Source: Caballeronia sordidicola (GTDB taxonomy: Bacteria; Pseudomonadota; Gammaproteobacteria; Burkholderiales; Burkholderiaceae). From it: a DNA stretch of 64,000 bases. The stretch's first letter is position 1; every line of letters starts with the position of its first letter. Shown here piece after piece: positions 43,318-52,930 of the stretch. Both the position numbers and the translations under genes were made by a program. The stretch covers positions 62,001 through 126,000 of the forward strand of contig NZ_MTHB01000246.1 of the NCBI RefSeq assembly GCF_002220365.1, read 5' to 3'. Under the pieces are notes generated by a model. It saw only the letters and a program-made list of their open reading frames with translations. It ran no database searches and was not told where the DNA came from.

Positions 43318-43816
43318 GGGATCTCCGTAAAACTCACCAGGGTCGTCAAGCTTCCACCCGGACACGCTCCATCAAAGCCTTCCCGCCGTGGGAATCCTTG
43401 CCAAAAACCATCGTGATGAAAGAACACTGAGAGCCGGGCTGCGCACGGATGCGTGTGACCAAGCACATTCGCAACCGCTGCACCCCGCCATGAAATATGA
43501 AAATACCAAACAAACAGACTAGTACTTGAATCACGACGATCTTTGGCGACCACCATGAGCCCTTGCTAAAGACCTAAGGTTTGGCCGATGTTTGGCCGAT
43601 ACCGGCGTCCTCCTCGTACCGTTTCGCATGACACCATGCTATCCGCTTCAAATCTATTTTCCAGTCGGCAGAAGCGGAATTTGATCTAGGAATATCCTGC
43701 AATGACTATAAGGATTTCCTGACAGAGCAATCATGTCGATTGGGATGGTTAGCGAGCCTGGTGAACCGTCCATCCGCGTCAGTGAAAACAGATCATCGCA
43801 ATGGCGTCCAAATTCA
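43318..43816. other. Intergenic region, 499 bp
   Basis: Between the 69-aa gene and the phosphorelay operon, all on the minus strand. A GTG-started 62-codon frame at 43346-43534 (minus) has a hydrophobic start but overlaps the promoter of the 69-aa gene and lacks a ribosome site; I leave it out. No terminator for the phosphorelay operon is obvious. Confidence 0.4.
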
Positions 43817-44449
43817 TCACTCCGTCACTAGGCCGTGCCGTACAGCATAGCGAATCACTTCCGAATTGTTATTGAGCCCAAGCTTTTGCATGAGCCGCAT
43901 CTTATGCGTGCTGATCGTCTTTGCGCTCAGCGACAACGCATCGGCAATATCATTGATGCTATTACCGGCGGCCAGCATTTGCAGCACCTGGAACTCGCGG
44001 TCAGAGAGAATCTCATGCGGTGGTCCATCGCTGGAAGGTGAGTCGAAAACGATTGCGTCGACCAGCTTCGGATCAATGAAGCGCCCACCCGCGGCTAGCT
44101 TGCGGATCGCAGCGAGGAGCACCTCAAGGTCGCTGTCCTTGGTGACATAGCCCGTCGCGCCCGCGCGTAACGCCCGCGATACCACCTGCCCCTCGTTGTG
44201 AATGCTCAGCACCAGGATCGGCAACGTGGGCTGCTCAGCCCGCACGCGCCGGATCAGATCCACGCCGCTAATGCCCGGCATGGTCATATCGAGCAACAGC
44301 AGGTCCACGCGGCAAGCACGCAGCTTGTCCACGACTTCAGACCCGTGCGCGGCTTCACCGACCACGGCAATATCGGTCGTCGTGGCCACGATCTGCTTGA
44401 GCCCGCTTCTTACGATTGCGTGGTCATCCGCTATAAAAATACTAATCAT
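43817..44449 (-). CDS. NarL/FixJ-type response regulator
   Basis: 210 aa. Receiver domain with Asp8-Asp9, phospho-acceptor Asp54 (LLLLDMTMPG) and VTKDS; C-terminal LuxR helix-turn-helix LSDREFQVLQMLAAGNSIND, then LSAKTISTHKMRLMQKLG. It is the DNA-binding output of the three-gene phosphorelay: its ATG overlaps the stop of the PAS kinase by 4 bp (ATGA), so the proteins are made together. HisKA_3 kinases pair with exactly this regulator class. Confidence 0.94.
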   Translation of the reverse strand: MISIFIADDHAIVRSGLKQIVATTTDIAVVGEAAHGSEVVDKLRACRVDLLLLDMTMPGISGVDLIRRVRAEQPTLPILVLSIHNEGQVVSRALRAGATGYVTKDSDLEVLLAAIRKLAAGGRFIDPKLVDAIVFDSPSSDGPPHEILSDREFQVLQMLAAGNSINDIADALSLSAKTISTHKMRLMQKLGLNNNSEVIRYAVRHGLVTE

Positions 44450-46473
44450 CGTTCCCGTCCGCTATCCAGCGGCAAATTGATTGAAACCATGGTTCCTGCA
44501 CCCGGCGCGCTGTCGACCTGCAGCGTCCCGCCGATGAGGCGCGCACGCTCGCTCATGCCCAGCAAACCATATGAATAGCCGCTTTGCGCCGACTCCAGGT
44601 CGAAACCCTGACCGTCGTCGCTCACCCGAAGATCGAGCGCCAGGTCAGTGCTGACGAGCGTCACCGCCACGCGCGACGCGCCGGCATGCCGCGATACGTT
44701 CGTGAGCGACTCCTGGACAATACGGAACACGGCCGTTGCATGGGCGTCCGCAAGGGTCGGTTCGCCGCCCCGCACTACCAGTTGACAAGGCATGCCGTTA
44801 CGCCTGCTGAAGTCTTCCGCAAGCCACTCCAAGGCCGACACAATACCGAAGTTGAGCGCGGCCGGTCTCAAATGGCTCGCCACGTTACGTACCATCCAGA
44901 TGGTTTTCTCTACCAGCTCGCGGATGTCATCTATCTTCCGGGTAGCTTCCGCGTCGGCGACTACTCGCATCTTGAGCAGCGCAACATCCATTTTCAGCGC
45001 GGTGAGCAACTGACCCAGTTCGTCGTGAATTTCCAATGCTATACGACGCCGCTCCTCTTCCCGGATTGCCTCCAGGTATGCCGACAACTCGCGCAATTGC
45101 TCGCGCGACGCCAGCAGTTCCTCCTCGGTACGCTTCCTCTCGGTGATGTCCTGGACGGTGCCGACAATACCCCACGACTGCCCCTCTCGCGCATCCACGA
45201 GCTCTGCCTGAAGCCGGACGATGCGTGTCGTCCCGTCCGGACTCGTGATGCTATGGTCAATGCCGAAGGGTTGCCCCTTGGAGAGCAGTACACGTACTGC
45301 GCGCCTGACAGTGGCATGGTCGTCGGGATGAACCAGCGCAAGGTAGGCGCTATAACAAGGCTTCACGGCCAAGGGCTCCAGCCCGAGAATGCGGTAGAGC
45401 TCAGTCGACCAGTGCGTGAGCCCGCTATCGCGATCCCATGCCCAGTCGCCGAGCCGCGCCAGGCGCTGCGCGTTGGCGAGGCTAGCTTCGCTCGCACGCA
45501 GTTTCTCGTCGGCCTTCCTGCGCGCCGTGATGTCGTAGAGTCCTACATAAATAGCCGGAACGTCGCCGTAGGTCGCCACCCGTGCGTTCGCCACGGCCCA
45601 GAACGAGGTGCCGTCGGGCCGCCTGAAACTCAGCTCGACGTTGCGCAGCCCCCCCTCGTCGCGCAGATGGCACACCAGTTCGTCGCGCTCCCTGGGCGAA
45701 GCATACAAGTCGATAATGTTGCCGAATGCCGGTTGCGTCGTATCGAGCGCAAAGAGTTCGCGCAGCGGCTGATTCATGTAGAGAATGTCGCCTTCGGGCA
45801 TGGACGTGATGCACAGCGGAACCGGGCTCGTCTCCACGATCGCGCGAAACCGCGCCTCGCTCTCCTTCAGCCGCGCCTCCACGCCACGGCGTTCGACAAT
45901 CTCCAGGTTGAGGCTGACGTTGGCCCGTGCCAACTCCTCGGTGCGTTGCGCCACTCGCGCTTCGAGTTCGTCGCGCGCATCGCATAGCGCTTTTTGCGTC
46001 TTTTCGCGTGCGGCAATTTCATGCTGCAACTGCATGTTCCGCGTCACGAGTTGCTGCTGCAGCGTGCGCAATGCCAGATGCGTGCCAATACGCGCCACTA
46101 CCTCGTCAACCCGGATCGGCTTGGTCACGTAGTCAACGCCGCCCGCTGCCAGCCCTTCGATCACGTCGGCAGTCGCGGACATCGACGTCATGAAGATCAC
46201 CGGGATATCGCGGGTTTCGCTATTCGATTTAAGCCGCCTGCAGGTCTCGTAGCCGTCTATGCCGGGCATCTTGACGTCGAGCAGGATGAGATCCGGTTGT
46301 GAGAACGCCGCGCGTTCCAGCGCTTCCAGACCATCCAGTGCCACGAGCACGCGAAAGCCCTGCCCCTCGAGACTTTCCACCACGACGCTCAGGTTGGCGG
46401 GCATGTCGTCCACGATCAGGACCGCAGGCGGTTCCAGCGTCGCAAGTGCAAGGTCGATAGTCGTGTCATTCAT
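44446..46473 (-). CDS. Soluble hybrid kinase: receiver-PAS-PAS-HisKA_3-HATPase
   Basis: 675 aa, no membrane segment. Order: receiver at about 15-135 (LIVDDMPANLSVVV, LILLDVKMPG, VTKPI), a coiled coil (ATHLALRTLQQQL region to about 205), PAS about 210-330 and a second PAS/PAC about 340-460, then HisKA_3 with the phospho-acceptor in EIHDELGQLLTALKMD and a HATPase with DDGQGFD and YGLLGMSERA. A receiver at the N-terminus means it can take phosphate from the membrane kinase encoded upstream and relay or integrate it. Overlaps the neighbours by 4 bp on both sides. Confidence 0.93.
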   Translation of the reverse strand: MNDTTIDLALATLEPPAVLIVDDMPANLSVVVESLEGQGFRVLVALDGLEALERAAFSQPDLILLDVKMPGIDGYETCRRLKSNSETRDIPVIFMTSMSATADVIEGLAAGGVDYVTKPIRVDEVVARIGTHLALRTLQQQLVTRNMQLQHEIAAREKTQKALCDARDELEARVAQRTEELARANVSLNLEIVERRGVEARLKESEARFRAIVETSPVPLCITSMPEGDILYMNQPLRELFALDTTQPAFGNIIDLYASPRERDELVCHLRDEGGLRNVELSFRRPDGTSFWAVANARVATYGDVPAIYVGLYDITARRKADEKLRASEASLANAQRLARLGDWAWDRDSGLTHWSTELYRILGLEPLAVKPCYSAYLALVHPDDHATVRRAVRVLLSKGQPFGIDHSITSPDGTTRIVRLQAELVDAREGQSWGIVGTVQDITERKRTEEELLASREQLRELSAYLEAIREEERRRIALEIHDELGQLLTALKMDVALLKMRVVADAEATRKIDDIRELVEKTIWMVRNVASHLRPAALNFGIVSALEWLAEDFSRRNGMPCQLVVRGGEPTLADAHATAVFRIVQESLTNVSRHAGASRVAVTLVSTDLALDLRVSDDGQGFDLESAQSGYSYGLLGMSERARLIGGTLQVDSAPGAGTMVSINLPLDSGRER

Positions 46474-48623
46474 GACGCGTGCCCCCCTTCAAGATGTCGC
46501 TCGACGAATTGCACGATCGCCTTGGTCCGGTAGTTCTTCGCAAGCGAGCGCAATTCAGTCGCGAACGCGCTGTAACGCTCGTCGAGGGTTGCAATGCGTT
46601 CGGCCCACAAGACGATCTCGCGCATGTTGCCCTGGCGTGCAAGCCGGTGCAGGTCCTGCATTTCCTGCGAAGGCACCGCCGGGCACGGCATCATCGCAAT
46701 GGATTGGACCAGCGGCTCGCCGAGCGACGCATAAGTCCAGGTGAGCGAGAGCAGCGCGGCAATTTTCGTCAGTAGCGTGTCGAGATGGATGGGTTTCGCC
46801 ACGAACGCGTCGGCGCCGGCGCCCAGGCTGCGCTTTTCGTCGCCACCCGTCGGGCTGGCGGAGATCGCGATGATCGGCACACCGGCAAAGTCCGGCAGAA
46901 GCCGCAAGCGGCGCATGGTTTCAAGTCCGTCCATCTCACGCATCACGATGTCGGTCAGGACAAGCGACGGGCGCTTCACCTGAGCTTTTTCCAGCGCTTC
47001 CTGACCGCTGGCCGCTTCAATCATGTCGAAGCCGATCTGCCCCAGCATGTCGGCGACCACCGCACGGTTGGTGGCAACGTCGTCGATGACCAGCACGCTC
47101 CTGCGCACTCCTGTGTAACCGGTGACCACCCACGCGGCATGCGACTCTGCCGACACGGACGGTGCCGGTTGCGCTTCGAGGTCGAACCAGAAGGTACTGC
47201 CCTCGCCTTTGCGGCTTTCGACCAGGATATCGCTTCCCATCGAGCGCATGAGTTGCCGGCTGATGCCGAGACCGAGCCCGGCCCCTCCACGATGCCGTTG
47301 CTCGTCGCCAGTTTGCTCGAAGGGTTCGAAGATCAGCTCACGTTGCATGTCGCCAATGCCGATCCCGGTATCTTCCACCGTGAAGCGGACCCGGCCATCC
47401 AGCAAAAGCGCCACGCGCAAGCTCACGTAGCCTCTGTCGGTGAACTTCACTGCGTTTGCCAGCAGGTTGAGCAGTACCTGGCGCAGCCGCCGTTCATCGG
47501 CACGCACGGCGTTAGGCACGTCGCGCGCTGCCTCGCACACGAAGACGAGCTGCTTTTGCTCAGCCTTCACGCGAATGATTTCCTCGACGTCACCTAGCAG
47601 TCCGGCGAGTGGCACCGCAACAATATCGAACGGCATTTTGCCGGCCTCGATCTTGGCGATATCAAGAATGTCGTTGATCAACGCAAGCAGGTGTTCGCCG
47701 CTGCGTTGAATCACGCCGAGTCCGTCCCGCTGCCGCTCACTGAGCGTGCGGTCCCGGCCCAGGACTTGTGCGTACCCCAGGATGCCGTTCAGCGGCGTGC
47801 GTAATTCGTGGCTCATGTTGGCGAGGAATTCGGATTTAGCCCGATTGGCCGCCTCGGCGGTGCGCCGGGCTTCGCGCCCCTCGGCAGCCTCCCGCTCGTC
47901 GATATAAGCGCGGTGCAGGCGTGCGCACATGGAGTCGAACGCGGCCACTACCCGTTCGAGTTCGTCCGGACGGCGCGGCCGGCGGCGCTGCAGCGTGAAG
48001 GTTTGCGGCGCCTGCCGGAAGTCGTAACTTTCGACGCGTCGCGCCACCGCGGCGAGATGGCGCGTGACGAGCCGCGAGAAAATGTAGATGGTGAACAGCG
48101 ACACGAGAAACGTATTGGCGCCCTGGCTCAGCAAGATCACCAATGCTGTCCTGAACAGTTCGTTGTACAGGTTGGCGAGGGTTGCCTCGACGCGCAGCGT
48201 GCCGATCGATTCCTCGTGACCCTGGATGCGATACACGATCGGAAAACTGCGCACCATGACCGGACCGCGTGAATGGGTTCCGGCGGCGACCACCATGGAG
48301 CTGTCGCTGGCGATCACCTCGGTGACTTCGGCCAGCCGTATGTCCGGCAGATGGAGAATGCCTTCGAGCTGGAGTTCGAGTTGCGGCCGGTCGAGCCGCC
48401 AGAGCGCTTCGCCCAGGCTACCGCGATAACTGCCATCAATCTCCGCAAGCCGGCTTTCGATCAGCATCACCCCGCGGTGATAGTCGCGATACAGTTGAAG
48501 CGCCGTGAGCGTGAGTGTGACCGTGCAACTGAACAGGAACACTGTAGCGAGTAGCCGCATCACGACACTGCTGCGGTGGCGACCGACCAGGTCGCACAGT
48601 CCACCGAACGTATTGAGCGCCAT
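46470..48623 (-). CDS. Membrane hybrid histidine kinase: sensor-HisKA-HATPase-receiver
   Basis: 717 aa. TM1 about 22-42, an extracytoplasmic sensor of about 120 residues, TM2 about 165-190, a HAMP-like linker, HisKA (MSHELRTPLNGILGYAQVL), HATPase (NLLANAVKFTD, DTGIGIG, GAGLGLGIS) and a C-terminal receiver (VLVIDDVATNRAVV, LVLTDIVMREMDG, VAKPI) followed by an 85-residue helical tail. First gene of the phosphorelay: sensing probably starts here. Overlaps the PAS kinase gene by 4 bp. Confidence 0.93.
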   Translation of the reverse strand: MALNTFGGLCDLVGRHRSSVVMRLLATVFLFSCTVTLTLTALQLYRDYHRGVMLIESRLAEIDGSYRGSLGEALWRLDRPQLELQLEGILHLPDIRLAEVTEVIASDSSMVVAAGTHSRGPVMVRSFPIVYRIQGHEESIGTLRVEATLANLYNELFRTALVILLSQGANTFLVSLFTIYIFSRLVTRHLAAVARRVESYDFRQAPQTFTLQRRRPRRPDELERVVAAFDSMCARLHRAYIDEREAAEGREARRTAEAANRAKSEFLANMSHELRTPLNGILGYAQVLGRDRTLSERQRDGLGVIQRSGEHLLALINDILDIAKIEAGKMPFDIVAVPLAGLLGDVEEIIRVKAEQKQLVFVCEAARDVPNAVRADERRLRQVLLNLLANAVKFTDRGYVSLRVALLLDGRVRFTVEDTGIGIGDMQRELIFEPFEQTGDEQRHRGGAGLGLGISRQLMRSMGSDILVESRKGEGSTFWFDLEAQPAPSVSAESHAAWVVTGYTGVRRSVLVIDDVATNRAVVADMLGQIGFDMIEAASGQEALEKAQVKRPSLVLTDIVMREMDGLETMRRLRLLPDFAGVPIIAISASPTGGDEKRSLGAGADAFVAKPIHLDTLLTKIAALLSLTWTYASLGEPLVQSIAMMPCPAVPSQEMQDLHRLARQGNMREIVLWAERIATLDERYSAFATELRSLAKNYRTKAIVQFVERHLEGGHAS

Positions 48624-48692
48624 AGTTCTTCCTCAAACCCGCCTTTCGTTCTTGATCCACCTATTCTGCACGCTCTGGCGGCGGTGGTCTAA

Positions 48693-49265
48693 CGATGGCA
48701 TAACACCAAGGGTTTGCTTGGCTATCGTGTCGCGCTGATTTCGAAGGGCGGCCACGCAAAAATTGCCCAAGTCCAGATGCTGGATCAAATCCGCACGCTC
48801 TCGGTCGGCCAGGGCGCGTCATGGGGCGATGTACGCGTATACGAGTACAACAACGTCCCGGTGGAGACCGCCGAGACCTATGAGTCGTTGTTTCTCATGC
48901 TGACACATGGACGCTTCGACATGTTTCCTCGCGGCGTCACTGAGGCGACTGAAGAGCTTGCCGCCTGTCGCATGCGTTATCCCGATCTCGCGATCGAGCA
49001 GCATCGGCTGATCAAGTACGCATTCGCGCAATGCTTCTACATCGGCAAATCCGATCCACGTCTGGCAGCCCGCATCAACGACGGGCTGGAACAAATGGAA
49101 CGCGACGATCGTTTTGACGCTTTTTTCGACCGCGATTTCGCCAAGCAGTTAGCAGAACTCAAGCTGGAGACGCGAACTGTCATCGAGCTCAAGAATCCGT
49201 TTCTGCCCTCGTGGATACCCTATGGATGCAAGGGGCTATGGTTCGATCCTGCAAAGCCGCAATAA
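48693..49265 (+). pseudogene. 5'-truncated periplasmic substrate-binding protein
   Basis: About 190 codons of good protein sequence without a start or signal peptide. It resumes mid-domain at GLLGYRVALISKGG and continues through LSVGQGASWGDVRVYEYNNV, YESLFLMLTHGRFDMFPRG and FAQCFYIGKSDPRLAARIND, the second lobe of a family-3-like solute-binding protein. The frame opens right after a TAA at 48690-48692; no ATG with a ribosome site exists. The missing N-terminal half (about 100 residues or more) would lie where the phosphorelay promoter now is. I read it as a relic. Confidence 0.75.
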
Positions 49266-49598
49266 CTTCGACGTGGCCCATGCGCGATCGCGGCTCTGGC
49301 GAATAATCGCGCGATCTTCCGGCGCATGCACCTGCAGGTCATCAATACATTGGTTTAGTTCGGCCAGCAGTTCCGCCTGCTTCTCATCCAGTACGTTGCC
49401 ATTTGATTCCCGAAGCTCGCCCAGGGTATTGCAAAGTCGTCTGAGCGAAGCCGCGTCCATGCTGATCAACGGCCAGCAACGCAGCAGGAAGGTTAAAGAG
49501 ATAACGTTTCTGCTATCGCACCACGAATCGAACAGGCGCAGGCAGATAGCGTCTATTTGCTCGGCGGCAGGCTTGGGGTCGAAAGAATCGGCGCTCAT
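49236..49598 (-). CDS. Hypothetical protein, 120 aa
   Basis: Unrecognised helical protein, charged, without signal peptide: AEQIDAICLRLFDSWCDSR, then SMDAASLRRLCNTLGELRES and ELLAELNQCIDDLQVHAPED. Codon use looks real. Its 3' end overlaps the end of the relic binding-protein gene by about 30 bp, tail to tail. Start ATG at 49596-49598. Function unknown; proteins of this size with repeated Leu-Cys helices may be small regulators of their neighbours, but nothing here shows it. Confidence 0.6.
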   Translation of the reverse strand: MSADSFDPKPAAEQIDAICLRLFDSWCDSRNVISLTFLLRCWPLISMDAASLRRLCNTLGELRESNGNVLDEKQAELLAELNQCIDDLQVHAPEDRAIIRQSRDRAWATSKLLRLCRIEP

Positions 49599-50004
49599 CG
49601 CAGAATGTGGAGAGCAAGGAGTCCGGGATTGCTCGATCGTAAAACAGGACCCAGAGTTTCGAAATCGGGAAACCCCCGAAAATCGCTAAGAAAGCGCTGC
49701 TCGCGGCTTAAGGGAATTCTGACTTGAGCGCCGCACCCCACGCCGACCATTACTCCATGTTATGGATACTCAAACAAGTGCGGCATTTCGTCCTCAAAAA
49801 TGGCCCCCTGAATTTTCCCCATGCCAGCCGTGCGCATCTTGCCTTGCATTGCAACAGCGGTCGCTTGAGCAGACGAGTCCGGATGGACAGCATGGCAAGA
49901 AGAAGACATTACATTGATCGCGCGAGAAGTTTTGTATCAACGGGCAAGCCGCATGCGACTCCGTGACCGCCAACCGAATCGCTCGACCATCAGGACCGCC
50001 TTCG
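49599..50004. other. Intergenic region, 406 bp, decayed DNA
   Basis: No supported gene. This lies between the 120-aa gene and the LysR relic; frames are short and broken on both strands. It seems to be part of a decaying stretch (48.7-51.4 kb). Confidence 0.4.
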
Positions 50005-50798
50005 ATGAGAACCCTGTCGCTTCGCCCCGTCGCACTGTCGCTGCTAAATGGTCTTGCTTCGGGCGGACGCGTTTTCGCCGCGAGACAGATCAGATCGAAG
50101 CGCGCGCAACCGGGGTGGAGTCGGTGACGTTATCGGTATTGACCGCATTCACCACGCACTGGCAGATGCCGCGCATGAACCGGCTCAACCAGGCATTTCC
50201 CTCCGTCGACCTGCGCTTTCAGCTGATTTCCGGGCGCATTGGCGAGCCGCTTGTCGACGTCGATCCTGGCATGCGCTTCATGACACAAGACGAGATAGGT
50301 GCGAACAGTGTGCTGGTGATGCCTGGAGTGCTGCTGCCGGTGTGCAACCGCCGGTACCACGAACAGGCGCTGCTGGACGAGGCCGGCACGCATGGAGACA
50401 CCGTGATCGTCATGGACGATGGCGAGCGTGGCTGGCATGACCGCTTCAGTGCGGTTGGCCCGCATAAGCGGCGTGCGGCCAGCATGCTGAACTTCGACGA
50501 CTACACCACCGTCGTGCAAGCCGCGTTGCCTGTGCAAGGGATCGCGCTTGGCTGGCTCAACGTGGTTTCGCACTGGCTGGCGGAAGGTGCGTTGCTGCCG
50601 GCCGAGCAGGAGTTGCTTGTGACGAGCAGGCGGTGTTGTCCGGTATCGCCGGAAAGCCGGCCGATGCGTCCGGTTGTAGAAGCGATCCACGACTGGATTG
50701 TCGAGGAGACGCATGCGGATATGCGCACCGTCGACCAAGCCTATCCCGCACTTGGAATTCGCGACATGCTCAAGGGTGCGGGAAAGATGTTGGGATGA
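50005..50798 (+). pseudogene. LysR-family regulator relic lacking the DNA-binding domain
   Basis: From about 50115 the frame reads a LysR effector domain of the GcvA/BetR-like group: VTLSVLTAFTTHWQMPRMNR, then FPSVDLRFQLISGRIGEP and, near the end, PALGIRDMLKG. Upstream, in another frame, ATG 50005 begins MRTLSLRPVALSLLNG, which resembles a LysR N-terminus, but the helix-turn-helix (about 50 residues) is missing and the two frames do not join. A deletion with frameshift explains both. The protein as read from 49914 would not bind DNA. Confidence 0.7.
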
Positions 50799-51414
50799 TG
50801 CTGGCTAGGGGTAACCCGATAGGCGGCAACCTGAGCCCAGGCCGCGCCGCGACTGGGATCTTATATGTTCATACAAATAATTGAGCCAAAGCGCTGTTTT
50901 CAGCCTAAATTAGTATTTGCCTCCAATGCCGAGCGCGAGGCCGCGACCACGAAGCCCCTTGTCCGGCACCGGATTTGAACTCGCCGCACGTGTGTTCTCA
51001 TAACAATCGAGCCTGGTCGCTACCTGTAAATGGGCGAACGTCAAATAACGTGAAATAATTAGTTTTGGCGGCAAAAAGCAAGCCGACTGGCCACATGCGA
51101 AGAAAACATGTGCTATTAAGAGCTATAAAAACTTATTGCCGAAAAAAATCCTTGCCGGTGAGGACAAGAGACGTGTGACCTGTTTTTTGCTTGATGCTCA
51201 CCCGAAAACGGAACGCGAACTTCAAACGGGGCTTTACGGCATGACCAAGAGACAGCCGATCTACCTCGATTCCTTCAAGTTTCCGCGTACTGAGTCGTTA
51301 TAAACAAAGCGCGTGCAGTTTTCGTGAGGCCGGCAACTGCAACTTATCGCCACGTGCCCAAAATGTGCTGACCCCGCAGCGTCTTGATAGCGGTGTTCGC
51401 TATAACTAACCGGT
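50799..51414. other. Intergenic region, 616 bp, with a possible beta-barrel gene fragment
   Basis: The minus strand from about 51050 to 50911 reads a plausible protein end without a start: LTFAHLQVATRLDCYENTRA, then PDKGLRGRGLALGIGGKY and a TAA. The terminal aromatic and alternating pattern suggest the end of an outer-membrane barrel. The rest is A/T-rich, and should hold the promoter of the sigma-54 activator. Confidence 0.3.
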
Positions 51415-52806
51415 ATGACTTTCATGGCTGCTTCGTCACCGCTTCCCAGGCATCTGTTTTACGTTGGCGATCCTTTGACGCTCGAACTTCGCTCGCTCCT
51501 GGATACGCGCGGCTGGACAGTCAAATCCCTGGAACTGGACCGTGAGCCGGGAAATTTTTCATCAAAGCCCAGCGGGGGGTTACTCGATTTCTCGGCGCGA
51601 AACGTTCTGGCCAATCTGCGGCTGGCCGAAAACTGGCTATCGGTAAAAACAGTGGGCTGGTTAGCGCTCTTGTCACCGGCGCAACTTGAAGATTCAACCA
51701 TCCGGCGTCTCGTCCGGGATTTTTGCTTTGATTATGTAACGCTCCCCGCGTCTGGCGAGCGCATTCTGAATGCGCTGGGCCATGCTTACGGAATCGCTGC
51801 CTTGCATGACGGAGGGACACGCGACCCCGTGAGCGCGAAGAGCGATAGCAACGCCGAAGGCGACATGATCGGCTCTTGCGACGCCATGCTTGCGCTCTTC
51901 CGCGCGATCCGCAAAGTGGCCATGACCGACGCGCCCGTGTTTATCTCCGGCGAATCGGGAACGGGTAAGGAACTGACGGCGGTGGCCATTCACGCGCGGT
52001 CGGTGCGCCGCAACGAGCCGTTTGTCCCGATCAACTGCGGGGCCATTCCCGCGCATCTTTTGCAATCCGAGTTGTTCGGTTATGAACGCGGCGCGTTCAC
52101 CGGCGCGAATCAGCGCAAGATCGGGCGCGTTGAAGCCGCGAACGGCGGCACGCTGTTCCTCGATGAGATAGGTGACCTGCCGCTGGAGAGCCAGGCGAGC
52201 CTGTTGCGTTTCCTTCAGGAACGCAAGATCGAGCGCCTGGGCGGTCACGAGTCCACCTCCGTTGACGTGCGCATTGTCTCGGCCACGCACGTGGACATGC
52301 AGACTGCCATGATTGAAGGCCGGTTTCGCTCTGACCTTTACCACCGCTTGTGCGTGCTGCAGATCGAGGAGCCGCCGTTACGGGCGCGTGGCAAGGACAT
52401 TGAATTGCTCGCCCGGCACATGCTGGATCGATTCGAGAAAGACGCTAGCCGGCGTATTCGCGGTTTCGCCCCTGACGCCATCGCCGCGATCCATAACTAT
52501 GGCTGGCCCGGTAATGTGCGGGAACTGATCAACCGTGTGCGGCGCGCGATCGTGATGGCCGAAGGCCGGTTGATCGGCGCGCATGATCTCGAACTCGGCG
52601 AGTTTGCGGAATGCGTGCCCATGTCGCTTGCGCAGGCGCGCGAAGTGGGAGAACGACAGGCTATCGAAATGGCCTTGCTGAGGAATCGCGGGCGCGTAGG
52701 CGACGCGGCGCGCGAACTCGGTGTGTCCCGTGTAACCCTGTACCGGATCCTGTCCGCCTACAACATGCGAGATGCAGAGACGCCGTCGAGTCTTGGCCTG
52801 GACTAG
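51415..52806 (+). CDS. Sigma-54-dependent activator, VpsR-like
   Basis: 463 aa. N-terminal 120 residues match the VpsR-type pseudo-receiver (RHLFYVGDPLTLELRSLLDT; VGWLALLSPAQLEDSTIRRL). AAA+ domain about 150-390: Walker A GESGTGKE near 180, the sigma-54 contact loop GAFTGA near 228, Walker B LFLDEIGDLP, and the R-finger region FRSDLYHRL. C-terminal Fis helix-turn-helix GRVGDAARELGVSRVTLYRIL. Homologues VpsR (Vibrio) and BerB (Burkholderia cenocepacia) bind cyclic-di-GMP and drive exopolysaccharide genes. No polysaccharide cluster is in the window, so targets are elsewhere. ATG 51415 lacks a good ribosome site; ATG 51424 is possible. Confidence 0.9.
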   Translation: MTFMAASSPLPRHLFYVGDPLTLELRSLLDTRGWTVKSLELDREPGNFSSKPSGGLLDFSARNVLANLRLAENWLSVKTVGWLALLSPAQLEDSTIRRLVRDFCFDYVTLPASGERILNALGHAYGIAALHDGGTRDPVSAKSDSNAEGDMIGSCDAMLALFRAIRKVAMTDAPVFISGESGTGKELTAVAIHARSVRRNEPFVPINCGAIPAHLLQSELFGYERGAFTGANQRKIGRVEAANGGTLFLDEIGDLPLESQASLLRFLQERKIERLGGHESTSVDVRIVSATHVDMQTAMIEGRFRSDLYHRLCVLQIEEPPLRARGKDIELLARHMLDRFEKDASRRIRGFAPDAIAAIHNYGWPGNVRELINRVRRAIVMAEGRLIGAHDLELGEFAECVPMSLAQAREVGERQAIEMALLRNRGRVGDAARELGVSRVTLYRILSAYNMRDAETPSSLGLD

Positions 52807-52930
52807 CTGCTGCCTTCGGCTACGGCTGCCGGAACGGCCGCGGCGCCAGCGCTTCGGCCCAACCCGGCCCAACCCGGCCCGAGTGCCAGACACGGGCCGT
52901 CGCGCGAGCTGTTTAGCCCGCCGACAGGCT

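Noticed and set aside
43346..43534. 62-codon minus frame with a hydrophobic start
   Set aside because: GTG start without a ribosome site, overlaps the promoter of the 69-aa gene.
44584..45987. 467-codon frame antisense to the PAS hybrid kinase
   Set aside because: Low-complexity Arg-rich; overlaps a gene with intact PAS, HisKA_3 and HATPase motifs.
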